From contig CAZRTJ010000014.1 in assembly GCA_964602985.1 (NCBI GenBank), positions 33,356 to 97,355 on the forward strand: a stretch of DNA of 64,000 nucleotides, written 5' to 3'. Positions 36,757 to 45,869 of the stretch are shown piece by piece. The stretch is from CAYZJB01 sp964602985 (GTDB lineage: Bacteria > CLD3 > SB21). How positions within the stretch are numbered: position 1 is the stretch's first letter; each line of letters opens with the position of its first letter. The notes beneath the pieces are model-generated. The model had not been told where the DNA came from. It did no database searches and was given only the letters and a program-made list of their open reading frames with translations. Position numbers and translations under genes: made by a program.

Positions 36757-37413
36757 ATGACACGAGTTCGCGTTGAGAGCTTCACCATCTCGCTTGACGG
36801 ATTCGGAGCCGGTCCGAATCAAGACCTTACTAACCCACTTGGCATTGGCGGAACGGAGTTGCATCAATGGGCGGTCCCGACGCGCACATTCCAACGAAAC
36901 GTGTTCGGCAAGGATGACGGTACGACTGGACTTGACGAGGACTTCGCCGCACGTGGCTTTCGGAATATAGGAGCCTGGATTCTGGGGAGGAACATGTTCG
37001 GACCCATTCGTGGGCCCTGGCCGGACATGAACTGGAAAGGCTGGTGGGGGGACAATCCGCCGTATCACGTCCCGGTGTTCATCTTGACGCATCATGCACG
37101 TTCCCCCATCGAGATGGAAGGCGGCACGACGTTCCACTTCATCACGGGAGGCATCCGCGAGGCGGTCGACCGGGCGCGCGAGGCGGCCGCCGGTATGGAC
37201 GTGCGCATCGGTGGAGGGCCAAACACCATCCAGCAGTATCTTCGTGAGGGACTGATAGACGAACTGCACATCGCCATCGCACCCGTTCTGCTCGGCAGTG
37301 GAGAGCGGCTCTTTGAGGGAGTGGACCTGCGGGTTCACGGATACGAATGCGTAGAATTTGTGACGTCGGTGAAGGCCACGCATGTTGTCCTTCGGCACGG
37401 AAGGCACGTCTAA
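36757..37413 (+). CDS. Dihydrofolate-reductase/RibD-C family protein
   Basis: A 218-residue member of the RibD C-terminal/YyaP-like group of DHFR-fold reductases: VRVESFTISLDGFGAGPNQD, NIGAWILGRNMFGPIRGPW, PVFILTHHARSPIEMEGGTT and DVRIGGGPNTIQQYLREGLI with DELHIAIAPVLLGSGERLF are all diagnostic. It probably binds NADPH and reduces a folate-, pterin- or pyrimidine-like compound; true substrates are unknown for most of the family. The ATG at 36757 is preceded by GAGGA. It is the first gene after the restriction-modification locus and has no evident operon partner. Confidence 0.88.
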   Translation: MTRVRVESFTISLDGFGAGPNQDLTNPLGIGGTELHQWAVPTRTFQRNVFGKDDGTTGLDEDFAARGFRNIGAWILGRNMFGPIRGPWPDMNWKGWWGDNPPYHVPVFILTHHARSPIEMEGGTTFHFITGGIREAVDRAREAAAGMDVRIGGGPNTIQQYLREGLIDELHIAIAPVLLGSGERLFEGVDLRVHGYECVEFVTSVKATHVVLRHGRHV

Positions 37414-37569
37414 CCAAAGGGTCATCATGGAGAAAATCATGGGCAAAACAATTTTTCCGCACCAGGGCTTGCCGGAAATCCATTTTGATTTTTCAGCTTG
37501 AAAGCATAGGTTTGGTCAATCACCCGAGATCGATCGATGCTATGGCATCTTGATACGAATGCTAAACCC

Positions 37570-38568
37570 ATGAAGACTCTGTATGCTCTCATGTTCACCG
37601 TCTATTCGGTTACGTCCTTGTCGTGCGGTGCGAAAAAGGAAGAAACCAACAAAGACACTCAATCAACAACCGCAAAGGATTCGCGTTTGTCCTTTTCCAG
37701 GATCTATTCAGGGAATATAGACGGTCGGTTGAAAATCAGCATGAAACTGTCGGCTGATGACGGCCGGCTTGAAGGCAAGTATTACTATTCCAACGTGGGT
37801 AACGACATTCCTCTGCACGGTACGATCGATACAACAGAAAAATTGTGAATGGAAGAGTCGGACAAGTCAGGAAAGATCACAGGATCGTTCTCGGGCGTAA
37901 GACAGCCCAACGGCGTCATAACAGGGTCCTGGGCGTCTCCGGACGGCGCGAAATCGATGGACTTCAGCCTGTTCGAGAGCGACAAACCGTATGAGTATGA
38001 TCCGGGGTTGCTGGAAATCGAACGAACTCATCGACTGACTCCTTATTTTATAGAGGAGAGCCACTCCCCTTCTTATGGATATATCGTCAAGCTCCCAGCT
38101 GTTTGGAAGACGGGGGAGGACAATTCGTACCTGGGGGCCCCAACATTCAGGTCCGTCAGGCCAGGGGACAACACGCCCGATCCCTCGAAGGAACAGATTA
38201 CGGTCTTCAGTGAAGACGAATTTGGCGATGTGAAAGAGCCCAAGGAAGCCATGAATCATTGCCTGGACCGTCTGGGGACCTTCCATAACGCTCAGGTGGA
38301 CAACTTCCAAGTCGTGAAATCCGGTGAAATCCGATCCTCCACCTCGTATACCCCTTACACCGCTACCATTGGTACGATGAAGACAAAGAACATCATGTAC
38401 GTCACCGCGGGTGAGTGTTTCATGAAGCCGCTCACCGACGAGCCTGCCAGACGAGCCTACCACGTTTACGTAGTCGTCTGCCAGGCAGAAGAAGCGTCAT
38501 ATGCTGAATACAAACCGCTGTTCAATGCCATTGGGGAGGGTATCACATTCGGTGCCGCGCCAAAATAA
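37570..38568 (+). pseudogene. Lipoprotein gene interrupted by an in-frame TGA
   Basis: The frame starts at 37570 with a lipoprotein signal (MKTLYALMFTVYSVTSLSC). It reads KLSADDGRLEGKYYYSNVGN, then GTIDTTEKL, TGA (37846-37848), MEESDKSGKITGSFSGV and onward to 38568. The two halves are in the same frame and together form a continuous repeat-like pattern (GKYYY..G..I.L.GTID, GKITGSFSG...GVITGSW), so this was one gene of about 332 codons. The second half begins with ATG and might be translated, without a signal peptide. No family name recognised. Mutation, sequencing error or stop readthrough are the options. Confidence 0.8.
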
Positions 38569-38683
38569 CAGGGAAGATCCATCTCAAGTCCCGGATCATC
38601 AACTGATCGGCGCTCCCGGCCAACGGGGTGGATATTTTCGGTAATGACACGATGAAAATTCTCGAAGTGACTATGCGAAGATA

Positions 38684-38935
38684 ATGGCTCACATGTTTTC
38701 TGACACGCATCCAAAGATGGAGGACCTGCGTGTTGAACTATTGCGGCGGGCAAGTCCCACGAAGAAGATGAACATGCTGGCTCAATTAAACGCCTCCGCG
38801 CGGATGTTGGCGCTTGCGGGTTTGCGTTCCCGCTTCCCCGATGCCAACCAAGCGGAACTGCGCTACAAACTGGCCGTCCTGCTCTTGGGCGAAGAACTGG
38901 CGCGAAAAGCCTGCAAAGAATCGCCCCATGAATGA
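38684..38935 (+). CDS. Small partner of a nucleotidyltransferase
   Basis: An 83-residue helical protein (MEDLRVELLRRASPTKKMNM, LAQLNASARMLALAGLRSRF, ELRYKLAVLLLGEELARKAC). The segment AGLRSRFPDANQAELRYKLA occurs in short proteins encoded just before DUF6036/AbiEii-like nucleotidyltransferases. It overlaps the downstream nucleotidyltransferase by eight bases. A toxin-antitoxin or regulatory pairing is plausible but is inferred only from gene order. An alternative start is the Met at codon 4. Confidence 0.72.
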   Translation: MAHMFSDTHPKMEDLRVELLRRASPTKKMNMLAQLNASARMLALAGLRSRFPDANQAELRYKLAVLLLGEELARKACKESPHE

Positions 38936-39500
38936 GCCTCTGGAAGTCACGCTCAGGGTTACGAGCGTGCTGGAGCGGCTTGGCGTCCGCTATCGCATCG
39001 GCGGATCGCTTGCCAGCACCTTGTATGGCATGGTGCGGACGACCCAGGATTCGGATATCGTCGCGGAATTGCGTCCCGATAATCTGCGGCCTTTCGTGGA
39101 GGCATTGCAGGATGCGTTTTATCTCGATGAGGACATGATTGCGGATGCCGTTCGCTCGAACGCCGCTTTCTCCATCATTCATCGCGAAACGTTATTCAAG
39201 GTGGACGTCTTCATCCCGCATCCGCGTCCCTTTTTGCAATCCCAACTTGTCCGTGCTCAAAAGCAAACCTTTGCCTTTGAAACCGAAGTCAGCGCAATGT
39301 TTGCGAGTCCTGAAGATACCGTTCTCGCCAAATTGGAGTGGTATCGACGGGGAGGCGAAATGTCTGAAAGGCAATGGCAGGATATCCTCGGCGTGCTGAA
39401 GATTTGCGCGGGGGAATTGGATTTGGATTATCTGCACCAATGGGCGGGTGAACTGAATGTGGGCGATTTATTGGAACGCGCTCTGAAGGAGGCCGAATAG
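38928..39500 (+). CDS. Nucleotidyltransferase, DUF6036/AbiEii-like
   Basis: A 190-residue protein with the nucleotidyltransferase signature: RYRIGGSLASTLYGMVRTTQ followed by DSDIVAEL (the hG[GS]x..DxD pattern), a VDVFIPHP strand providing the third acidic residue, and SPEDTVLAKLEWYRRGGEMS with ERQWQDILGVLKI, typical of the AbiEii/DUF6036 group. Such proteins act as NTP-transferring toxins or as housekeeping NTases. The ATG at 38928 overlaps the small upstream gene. Its position right after a restriction-modification locus and two toxin-antitoxin pairs suggests a defence or addiction role; that part is inference. Confidence 0.82.
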   Translation: MNEPLEVTLRVTSVLERLGVRYRIGGSLASTLYGMVRTTQDSDIVAELRPDNLRPFVEALQDAFYLDEDMIADAVRSNAAFSIIHRETLFKVDVFIPHPRPFLQSQLVRAQKQTFAFETEVSAMFASPEDTVLAKLEWYRRGGEMSERQWQDILGVLKICAGELDLDYLHQWAGELNVGDLLERALKEAE

Positions 39501-39620
39501 ATGTCCACTCATCGCTGCTTTCCTGCTTCGCTGCAAGATAGGACACCGATGCCTCCGAGTCGTGACATTAGAAGACCGGAAAACAATTCATGACGCATTT
39601 CTTGAGCTAGGTTTTACACC

Positions 39621-39787
39621 ATGAAACTTGAATATTCTCCAGATCCTGATTCATTTGCATTGACCTTCTTCAGAGAGTACAGTTCTTCACGATGATGCTG
39701 AAGGCAAACTAGGCGGTATCGATACTGATAATGCCGAGAATAAGGCGAATCTGACCAAACTCACACTCAGTAGATTACCCGGTATCG
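39621..39787 (+). pseudogene. Possible DUF2283 remnant
   Basis: An ATG frame MKLEYSPDPDSFALTFFREY stops at 39695, and a shifted frame continues HDDAEGKLGGIDTDNAENKA then LTKLTLSRLP. Together they resemble the short DUF2283 domain (KIxYDPExDxLxI ... xDEDGxxxGIEIxDAS ... L). A frameshift near 39690 would have broken it. The rest of 39501-39834 shows no gene. The match is by eye and weak. Confidence 0.35.
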
Positions 39788-39900
39788 CGGAAACTGATGC
39801 CGCCGACCCATCGGCGCAAGCGGACGTTAAGAATATGAGTGAAAATTCAAATCATGTGCGGCGCACCTTAGCCGCAGTGGTGCGTGGCGCGCTGGCGCCT

Positions 39901-40578
39901 ATGCAGCTGGTACGAATAGGTTCCGCTCTGCTCATTGCCGCAACGTGTGGGCACGCTTCTCAGGACGCAACTTCAAGCGCAAGCTACGCTCTCCCGAACG
40001 AACTTGTTCTTCGAATAGTGGTCACCCATCGTGTCGTTCACGAGGGTGATTCGCTGACAATCGTCGCAACGCTTGCCAACGTCGGTGACAGCACAAGGCG
40101 CCACCGGTCGGCAACCACATGTCATCTTCACATTCTCCTCACGACGGAATCCGGGTCGCCTTTGCCCGCCGCCTGGCACACCTGCGGGGATGCAATCACG
40201 GGGCTTATACTGCCTCCGGGCGACAGTACCGTGGTGCGGCTATCCCTGCGTGCCGGACGCCAGAGTGACTTCATGGCGCACCGGATCGGACCTGGACGGT
40301 ACCTGGCATACGCAAGTGTCGATGACATTTCCGGTCGTGCTGGGCTGGTCCGAGTTACTGTGCTCGCGGGCGTACCGCCTAAGAGGGGAGTCGTCGACGC
40401 GTCCGGCCCGTCCTGGATCATCGCTCATTTCTTGAACTGCACGGCAATTTATGGATCGGATGTTGTATGCAATCTTGAAGGTGTTGACGTCAGCCGGTCT
40501 CCGTTCTCCAACGGAAAACGGCACGTTTTTCCATACAGTATCTGGATCATAAATGATCTGGATGGGAAATATGCGTGA
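39901..40578 (+). CDS. Exported protein with a BsuPI-like beta-sandwich
   Basis: The frame is open from 39835, but the Met at 39901 gives a credible signal peptide (MQLVRIGSALLIAATCGHAS). The mature part LVLRIVVTHRVVHEGDSLTI with VATLANVGDS, later LPPGDSTVVRLSLRAG and GPGRYLAYASVDDISGRA, follows the pattern of BsuPI-type proteinase-inhibitor or DUF4352-like Ig sandwiches that describe drug-like or cell-wall binding modules. About 225 residues. Four further cysteines could form disulphides. No partner gene is evident; the next gene is another lipoprotein 36 bases away on the same strand. Confidence 0.62.
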   Translation: MQLVRIGSALLIAATCGHASQDATSSASYALPNELVLRIVVTHRVVHEGDSLTIVATLANVGDSTRRHRSATTCHLHILLTTESGSPLPAAWHTCGDAITGLILPPGDSTVVRLSLRAGRQSDFMAHRIGPGRYLAYASVDDISGRAGLVRVTVLAGVPPKRGVVDASGPSWIIAHFLNCTAIYGSDVVCNLEGVDVSRSPFSNGKRHVFPYSIWIINDLDGKYA

Positions 40579-40614
40579 GCCTTGACACTTCATCTTATTT
40601 TTGGAGGATGAAGA

Positions 40615-41130
40615 ATGATTCGCGCCGCTGTACTCATAACCGCTGTCACCATTTTTACTGCGTCTTGTTCGTCGATACCGCACAAGGTGAATCTGTTCAT
40701 GAAGGAGAAGTACGACGATCCAGTGGTGTCGGAAGTGTCGGCTCAGCGGGACTTTCCTTTGAAGGGAATAAAGGTCTATTCCGTGTACGAACGCCGGAAT
40801 CAGACGGAGGATCCACTCATTCCCACTGTCTGGCTTTATGCGGGTGGGGAAATCGTCGACGGGTCAAGAATATTCGACGTACTCAATCGTATCCAATATC
40901 AGCCTTCAGATGATCTGCATGCACTGCGATGCGCGCGCCTTGCGGTAAGTCTCAGCGGCAGATATTATTCTGACAGAAAATCGTCCGTCCAAGTGTCGAA
41001 CGGTGTGTATACGGTGACCATGGAAGGGGACTGTTCGCTGACGTATCCGTTCTTCCGCCGGGAAGATGCGCATCCCTGCACTTTGACAGTGACTCTGGGA
41101 AAGGGAGTTTGTGCAATCACGGAACGGTGA
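40615..41130 (+). CDS. Lipoprotein of unknown function
   Basis: A 171-residue protein with a clear lipoprotein signal (MIRAAVLITAVTIFTASC, Cys18). The mature part shows the segments DFPLKGIKVYSVYERRNQTE and VWLYAGGEIVDGSRIFDVLN, then a beta-rich end (SSVQVSNGVYTVTMEGDCSL, PCTLTVTLGKGVCAI) with cysteines probably paired. GGAGGATGA lies upstream of the ATG. No family recognised. It follows the exported protein at 39901 by 36 bases and may be co-transcribed. Confidence 0.7.
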   Translation: MIRAAVLITAVTIFTASCSSIPHKVNLFMKEKYDDPVVSEVSAQRDFPLKGIKVYSVYERRNQTEDPLIPTVWLYAGGEIVDGSRIFDVLNRIQYQPSDDLHALRCARLAVSLSGRYYSDRKSSVQVSNGVYTVTMEGDCSLTYPFFRREDAHPCTLTVTLGKGVCAITER

Positions 41131-41329
41131 GATCACCGATCGTCTGAAACTCGATTGACTCCTCTGCATGACCTCAGCCGGACTGTCGTGGACCCAGAGG
41201 AACTGGAGAGTCGCACACAGCCTTCCCGCCGCCCGTATCTTATTGAACGCAACTTGTTTACATTGAGGCGGGTATTAGGTAGAATAATATCGACGAATGA
41301 AGTTAGGCCGCCTGGCTGGGAGACGTGAT

Positions 41330-42799
41330 ATGTCAGATCATCGGACGTCCGACGGACCACCAAACGAATTGAATCGTCGCATGGATCGAAGTACTCTTTT
41401 GGGCGTTCTTACCGGCGGGGCAGTACTTGTCGGGTCGATGCTCGTACTGGCCGCTGTGGCCGTCCTGCTCGGTTGGATGCAGAGGGACGAGACCGGATCA
41501 ATCAATCTGGGCCCATGGCTGGCGCTTGAAGTCTTGGGTGGCGCTGCCGCCAGCGTTCTGGCCGGATGGGTTTGCCGGAACATCTCTCATCGACTTCGTG
41601 GGCCGGTGGTTCTGGCTCTTGTGGTTTGTTCCGTAGGCCTTCTCGAAGCTGTCGAGATTCTTCACTACATCAAGGGGAATACAGTCAAGGCCCCGATTTG
41701 GCTGGTCTTGATCGCTCCGTTCGTAGCGGCATCGGGAATTTTGCTCGGCGGATTCCGGCGATCGCAGGGCGATGCCGTCGGGATTGCGCAATCGCTGACC
41801 GCCCGCCTGACTACTGTGTGGAGATATGCCATCCCGGTAGCAGTGCTTCTTGCGGCTACACTGCTCGCGCTCTTCGTACTTCCGACTCAGACGAACTCAC
41901 AGACAACGGTCCTGGCGTCTGCACTTACGCTGGACCTGACCGTAACATTTCCTGGGCTCGTCTATCTATTCCTGGTTAGGACTCGACGATTGCCGTGGAT
42001 CGCCATTGTTCCGTCGGTCGTACTCGGATATTTCGCAGCCACTTTGGCAATCCCCGATGCGCACCACGACTTATTGGAGAATCTGCGACTGTTGGTTATA
42101 CCGGTGGAATTGACGGTCGTCACCTACCTGTTGATTCGGGCGAGGCGAATCTTCTTGGCAATTCCGGAAGGAAGTGGAGATTTTGTCACGCGCTTTCGCT
42201 CGGCGACGGCGGACATGCTCGGAAGTCGTGTTGCCGCAGGAATCTTCGCAACGGAAATCGGGATCTTGTATCATGCATTCAAATGGAGGACGCCTCCAGT
42301 TGCAAACGCCACCTGCTATACGGTCCACCGCAAGTCGGGATATGGGAGTGTCTTGTTCGGGCTGTTCATCGCACTACTTGTGGAGGCTATCGCCCTGCAT
42401 TTCCTTATCAGCCAGTGGAGTCACACTGCCGCATGGATTCTGACAGGCCTCACCGGTTATGCGGTGGTTTGGTTCGTCGGTGATTACCGGGCTTTCCGAG
42501 CGCGCCCGATTCTCATCACGCCGACAGATTTGCGTGTTCGCGTAGGCCTTCGCTGGGAGATCCGAGTCGACATGGATAACCTCCGGGAGATTCGGGTTCA
42601 TTTATCCCAGAAGGAAAAATCGAGCGATGCACTCAGCGCAGTTGTACTTGGAAAAGCAAACGTGTGCCTGAAACTAGTCCGTCCGGTTGAAGCCGTTGGG
42701 ATGTACGGAATTCGAAAAAGCACGAGTGAAATCTGGTTGCAAGTCGACGATGCCGATCGGTTGTACAACGAGTTGCAGGCCAGCCAGGCAAGCCGATGA
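41330..42799 (+). CDS. Polytopic membrane protein with C-terminal PH-like domain
   Basis: The start at 41330 has GGGAG upstream and is preferred over the ATG at 41297. The 489-residue protein has about ten hydrophobic helices in two groups (for example LLGVLTGGAVLVGSMLVLAA, WLALEVLGGAAASVLAG, YAIPVAVLLAATLLALFVL, SVLFGLFIALLVEAIALHFL) separated by a cytoplasmic loop with YTVHRKSGYGSVLFG. The last 90 residues (PILITPTDLRVRVGLRWEIR and VDMDNLREIRVHL) form a PH-like/bacterial-PH pattern. The second half resembles stand-alone DUF-type membrane proteins, so this may be a fusion. Function unknown. Confidence 0.7.
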   Translation: MSDHRTSDGPPNELNRRMDRSTLLGVLTGGAVLVGSMLVLAAVAVLLGWMQRDETGSINLGPWLALEVLGGAAASVLAGWVCRNISHRLRGPVVLALVVCSVGLLEAVEILHYIKGNTVKAPIWLVLIAPFVAASGILLGGFRRSQGDAVGIAQSLTARLTTVWRYAIPVAVLLAATLLALFVLPTQTNSQTTVLASALTLDLTVTFPGLVYLFLVRTRRLPWIAIVPSVVLGYFAATLAIPDAHHDLLENLRLLVIPVELTVVTYLLIRARRIFLAIPEGSGDFVTRFRSATADMLGSRVAAGIFATEIGILYHAFKWRTPPVANATCYTVHRKSGYGSVLFGLFIALLVEAIALHFLISQWSHTAAWILTGLTGYAVVWFVGDYRAFRARPILITPTDLRVRVGLRWEIRVDMDNLREIRVHLSQKEKSSDALSAVVLGKANVCLKLVRPVEAVGMYGIRKSTSEIWLQVDDADRLYNELQASQASR

Positions 42800-42894
42800 A
42801 GGGGAAGGGCCACGCATCGCACTTGAAAAGACTCCATCATCCTCTGAAGCCGCATTCAATCGCTGTCGGCATGCGCTGGTAAGGATAACTGATA

Positions 42895-43743
42895 ATGGGT
42901 AAGTGGCTTTTGATCTCGATTGGACTTATCGCAATTGGCATTGTCATCGCTGTTGTCATTGGGCAGGCACGGGAAAGCGCTAAGACGAAGGAACTGGTAG
43001 AAACACTTATGGAGAGCGCGTCCCAGCCAGGCAACATCGATTTTGACTCGTTCTCAGAACTGCCGCCTCCGGTTGCCAGCTATTTCAATCATGTTCTACC
43101 AGACGGGCGCAAACCGATCAGAACGGCGACGATACGTCAATCGGGATTGCTGCGAACCAGCGCGACGACTGACAGCTGGGCTTCATTCACGGCGCGTCAA
43201 ATAATTGTGCCGCCCGCAACCGGCTTCGTCTGGAACGCCAAGGTCGAGATGCCATTGGCCACACATATGCGCGTTGTGGATAGCTACTGTGCCGGTGTCG
43301 GCTCGGGTCGAGTGAGCCTTTTGTCGGCATTTGCAGTCGCCTCAGAGAGTGGAGCGCCCGAGCTGAACTCGGGGGCATTGCACAGGTATTTGGCCGAGGC
43401 GGTTTGGTTTCCCACCGCTCTTTTACCTCAGTCAGGTGTCGCGTGGACGCCGATTGATGATCGAACAGCACTGGCAACCCTGACTAACCACGGCACGACC
43501 GTGTCGCTGGAGTTTCGGTTCAACGAGGCCGGAGAGGTGATAAGTATTTACAGCCCCGGTCGCTTCGGCAGATTCGACGATGGATACAAACAAGTGCCAT
43601 GGGAGGGACACTTTCGCGATTATCAAGTGCGGTCGGGTATGCGCGTTCCGCTGTATGGCGAAGTGGGCTGGTACGTTGACGGTACGTTACAAATAGTCTG
43701 GAAAGGAAATCTCATCGACGTGCAGTATGAGCTTGGATCGTGA
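42895..43743 (+). CDS. DUF6544-type membrane-anchored protein
   Basis: A 282-residue protein with one N-terminal transmembrane helix (LLISIGLIAIGIVIAVVIG) and a long outer domain. LPPPVASYFNHVLPDGRKPI, then TATIRQSGLLRTSATTDSWA, FTARQIIVPPATGFVWNAKV, EAVWFPTALLPQSGVAWTPI and GMRVPLYGEVGWYVDG match a widespread uncharacterised family (DUF6920/DUF6544 type) by my recognition of its blocks. The fold is likely an incomplete beta-barrel or lipid-binding domain. Its end overlaps the frame that leads into the next gene, though the true start of that gene is 82 bases downstream. Confidence 0.75.
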   Translation: MGKWLLISIGLIAIGIVIAVVIGQARESAKTKELVETLMESASQPGNIDFDSFSELPPPVASYFNHVLPDGRKPIRTATIRQSGLLRTSATTDSWASFTARQIIVPPATGFVWNAKVEMPLATHMRVVDSYCAGVGSGRVSLLSAFAVASESGAPELNSGALHRYLAEAVWFPTALLPQSGVAWTPIDDRTALATLTNHGTTVSLEFRFNEAGEVISIYSPGRFGRFDDGYKQVPWEGHFRDYQVRSGMRVPLYGEVGWYVDGTLQIVWKGNLIDVQYELGS

Positions 43744-43825
43744 GCATTATGAAGGCGTCCTCGAGGCACCGCGTCGCGATTGTGAACAGCGTCATCAGGC
43801 ATGGCTATTGAACAGGAGAATTGAA

Positions 43826-44326
43826 ATGCACAGGTACGTGTCCATCTCAGGACTGCTGGTGTGTCTCGTGGCTTGTCGTGGGCCGGGCGAGGATGTCACG
43901 GCTGTGCGCATCGCAACGGCGGAGCGATTCTTCAGAGGCGTCTACGGCTGCGATTCAAGCGTCGTGGACGAGCTGGCCAGTGACGATGTCGTGGTCTCCT
44001 ACCCGATCTTCAAGACCATCTTTGCAACGCCCTCCATTCGTGGACGCGCGGCCGTCCGGAAGTTTGCCTCCGGTTTCTGCGAACGGTGGGCTGAGCCGCA
44101 CATTACCATTCATGAATCGGTCGGTGAGAAGACAAGGTTGTCCTGGTATGGAGTTTCCGGGCGCGCAATGTCGGATCGGCCCGACAAGGAATACAGCCGA
44201 CCCATCAGGAACACTGGCATCACGCTGTACCGCTTCGACAAGAATGGAAAAATTGTAGCCGAGATAGGTGAAGAGAGTGAACCCGGACCGATACAACGCC
44301 TGTCGGACGAAACACCCACCCAGTAG
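43826..44326 (+). CDS. SnoaL-like lipoprotein
   Basis: The start at 43826 follows AGGAGAATTGAA and yields a lipoprotein signal (MHRYVSISGLLVCLVAC). The mature 150 residues fit the NTF2/SnoaL fold: AERFFRGVYGCDSSVVDELA, SDDVVVSYPIF, SIRGRAAVRKFASGFCERWA, WYGVSGRAMSD and NTGITLYRFDKNGKIVAEIG. SnoaL-like proteins bind small hydrophobic ligands in a cone-shaped cavity and are sometimes cyclases or hydratases; a lipid-anchored form is unusual. No operon partner is obvious. The longer frame from 43727 is not needed. Confidence 0.72.
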   Translation: MHRYVSISGLLVCLVACRGPGEDVTAVRIATAERFFRGVYGCDSSVVDELASDDVVVSYPIFKTIFATPSIRGRAAVRKFASGFCERWAEPHITIHESVGEKTRLSWYGVSGRAMSDRPDKEYSRPIRNTGITLYRFDKNGKIVAEIGEESEPGPIQRLSDETPTQ

Positions 44327-44431
44327 ATGGTTTTCAGCGGATCCTCAACGGTGTTTTCGCCATGATTGATGTTAGACTCCAAAAAGGCGAACCTCACATG
44401 CGGCTAATTTAACTCAGGAGGTAGTCGTTAC

Positions 44432-45214
44432 ATGAGTCAATCTTTCAGGAATATTTTGATAAACTCGACGCTCGCGTTTGTCTCGGCATTTATCATGACC
44501 ACTTTCGTTCACGAATTCGGACATTTCTTGTCTTATGAATTTCTTGGCGCCCATCCGACCCTCTTTCACAATTACGTCCAAACACAGACGCAATCGCTGA
44601 GCATACCCGCCAAAATCATTTCCGCCATGGCCGGTCCGGTGATCAGTTTGATCCAGGGTCTCGTTTTTGGACGAATTGCTGCGACAAGGAAAGGAAACGG
44701 GATCAGCCGTCTTTTCGTTCTTTGGTTCAGTTTGCTGGGCTTTGTCAATTTCTTTGGATACCTGGTGACGACGCCATTTTCGACGGCGGGAGATACGGGA
44801 AAAGTTGCGGAGATGCTGGGGATCGGTTTCGCCGGCAAACTTGGAATCGCTCTGGTTGGATTGGTTCTCTTGCTTTGGATCCTTACCAAAGTCGCCGTGA
44901 ACTTTGGTCACTTCATCCATGAACAAAACGATAGAGTCCTACGAGCGAAGTACATTTATCGGATCATGTTCTTCCCCATTCTGATTGGAAGCCTCGTCAA
45001 AGTCATTCTGGCGTTTCCCGCTCCGGCAGTACTCAGCATCCTCTATCCGGCAACGAGTTCGTTCGTCATCATGAGTTCATTCCCTGCCATTCTTCGATCT
45101 GTCAAGACTCAGACAATCAGACCACCATTTGAAGACCGGATCATGAAATCCATGATCGTGCTGGCGGTGTGCATGATTCTATGGAATCGAATTTTGACGC
45201 TTGGCATAGGATAG
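44432..45214 (+). CDS. Membrane metalloprotease-like protein with HEFGH motif
   Basis: A 260-residue polytopic protein with six or seven hydrophobic helices. The first helix ends in FVHEFGHFLSYE, an HExxH zinc motif (His27, Glu28, His31) inside the membrane, as in site-2/M50-type proteases. A second helix group contains MAGPVISLIQGLVFG, similar to the conserved GP/N region where M50 enzymes place an additional ligand. The DG motif of classical site-2 proteases is not seen, so it may be an M50-like relative. AGGAGG precedes the ATG. It stands alone, next to a decayed oxidoreductase on the opposite strand. Confidence 0.72.
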   Translation: MSQSFRNILINSTLAFVSAFIMTTFVHEFGHFLSYEFLGAHPTLFHNYVQTQTQSLSIPAKIISAMAGPVISLIQGLVFGRIAATRKGNGISRLFVLWFSLLGFVNFFGYLVTTPFSTAGDTGKVAEMLGIGFAGKLGIALVGLVLLLWILTKVAVNFGHFIHEQNDRVLRAKYIYRIMFFPILIGSLVKVILAFPAPAVLSILYPATSSFVIMSSFPAILRSVKTQTIRPPFEDRIMKSMIVLAVCMILWNRILTLGIG

Positions 45215-45244
45215 AGAGGCCGGGCTCGGGAACACGTCGCGCCG

Positions 45245-45798
45245 ATCGGCGTGCGACCCCGGACAAACCGCGGTCACCGACGCACCCAGTTGTTTCAGAA
45301 ATTGGACGGCGGCCGATCCAATGGCTCCGGTCGCGCCGTTGACAAGCACACGACTGCCTGCGCGGATATTCACTTTCGTGATGAAGTTATACGCATAGTG
45401 CGCTCCTTCCATGCTGGCGGCGGCTTCTTCGAATGAAATTCCCTCGGGGATCCGGTCGATGGCGCGATGTTCGGCGATCGTGAGAAAGTCTGCGTGCGAG
45501 GCGCAATCCGGCGTCGTCGAAACCCCACACGCGATCTCCGATCCTGCAAGCGCGTCACCCGCTCTCCCGCCTCTTCGACCACCCCTGCGAAATCCGTTCC
45601 GGTTACCGGCACGCGCGGTTTCGGCCAGCCGAGCATGAGCTTCATGATCGCCGGCTTGCCGGTGAGGATGGCGCAATCAGTGCGATTCACCGTTGTCGCA
45701 CGGACACGGACCAGCAGTTCGTTCGGTTTGGGCACAGGCCGGGGAAGCTCCTCGATGCGAATCGATTCCGTGCATCTGTAACGAACCGCAGCTTTCAT
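45245..45798 (-). pseudogene. Decayed quinone oxidoreductase, frameshifted and truncated
   Basis: A close relative of the intact gene at 25854-26813. MKAAVRYRCTESIRIEELPR through FAGVVEEAGERVTRL reads in one frame, then IGDRVWGFDDAG in a second and ASHADFLTIAEHRAIDRIPE through GASVTAVCPGSHAD in a third, so at least two indels lie near 45500-45545. Homology ends abruptly at 45245, after about 190 of 319 codons, next to the 3-prime end of the metalloprotease gene. The NGATGAIGSAAVQFLKQL nucleotide loop survives but the C-terminal third is gone. Confidence 0.9.
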
Positions 45799-45869
45799 GT
45801 CGTATCACCTGACGTTCGCGTCTGAGTTCACGTCGTACCTTGCATTTGGGGATACGCTGACATAGACTT

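Noticed and set aside
36700..44380. Possible integron cassette array, suggested by GTTAGAC and GTCTAAC heptamers near a DHFR-like gene
   Set aside because: No pair of such heptamers encloses an attC-like imperfect hairpin, and the number of heptamers is about what chance would give. No integrase is in the window.
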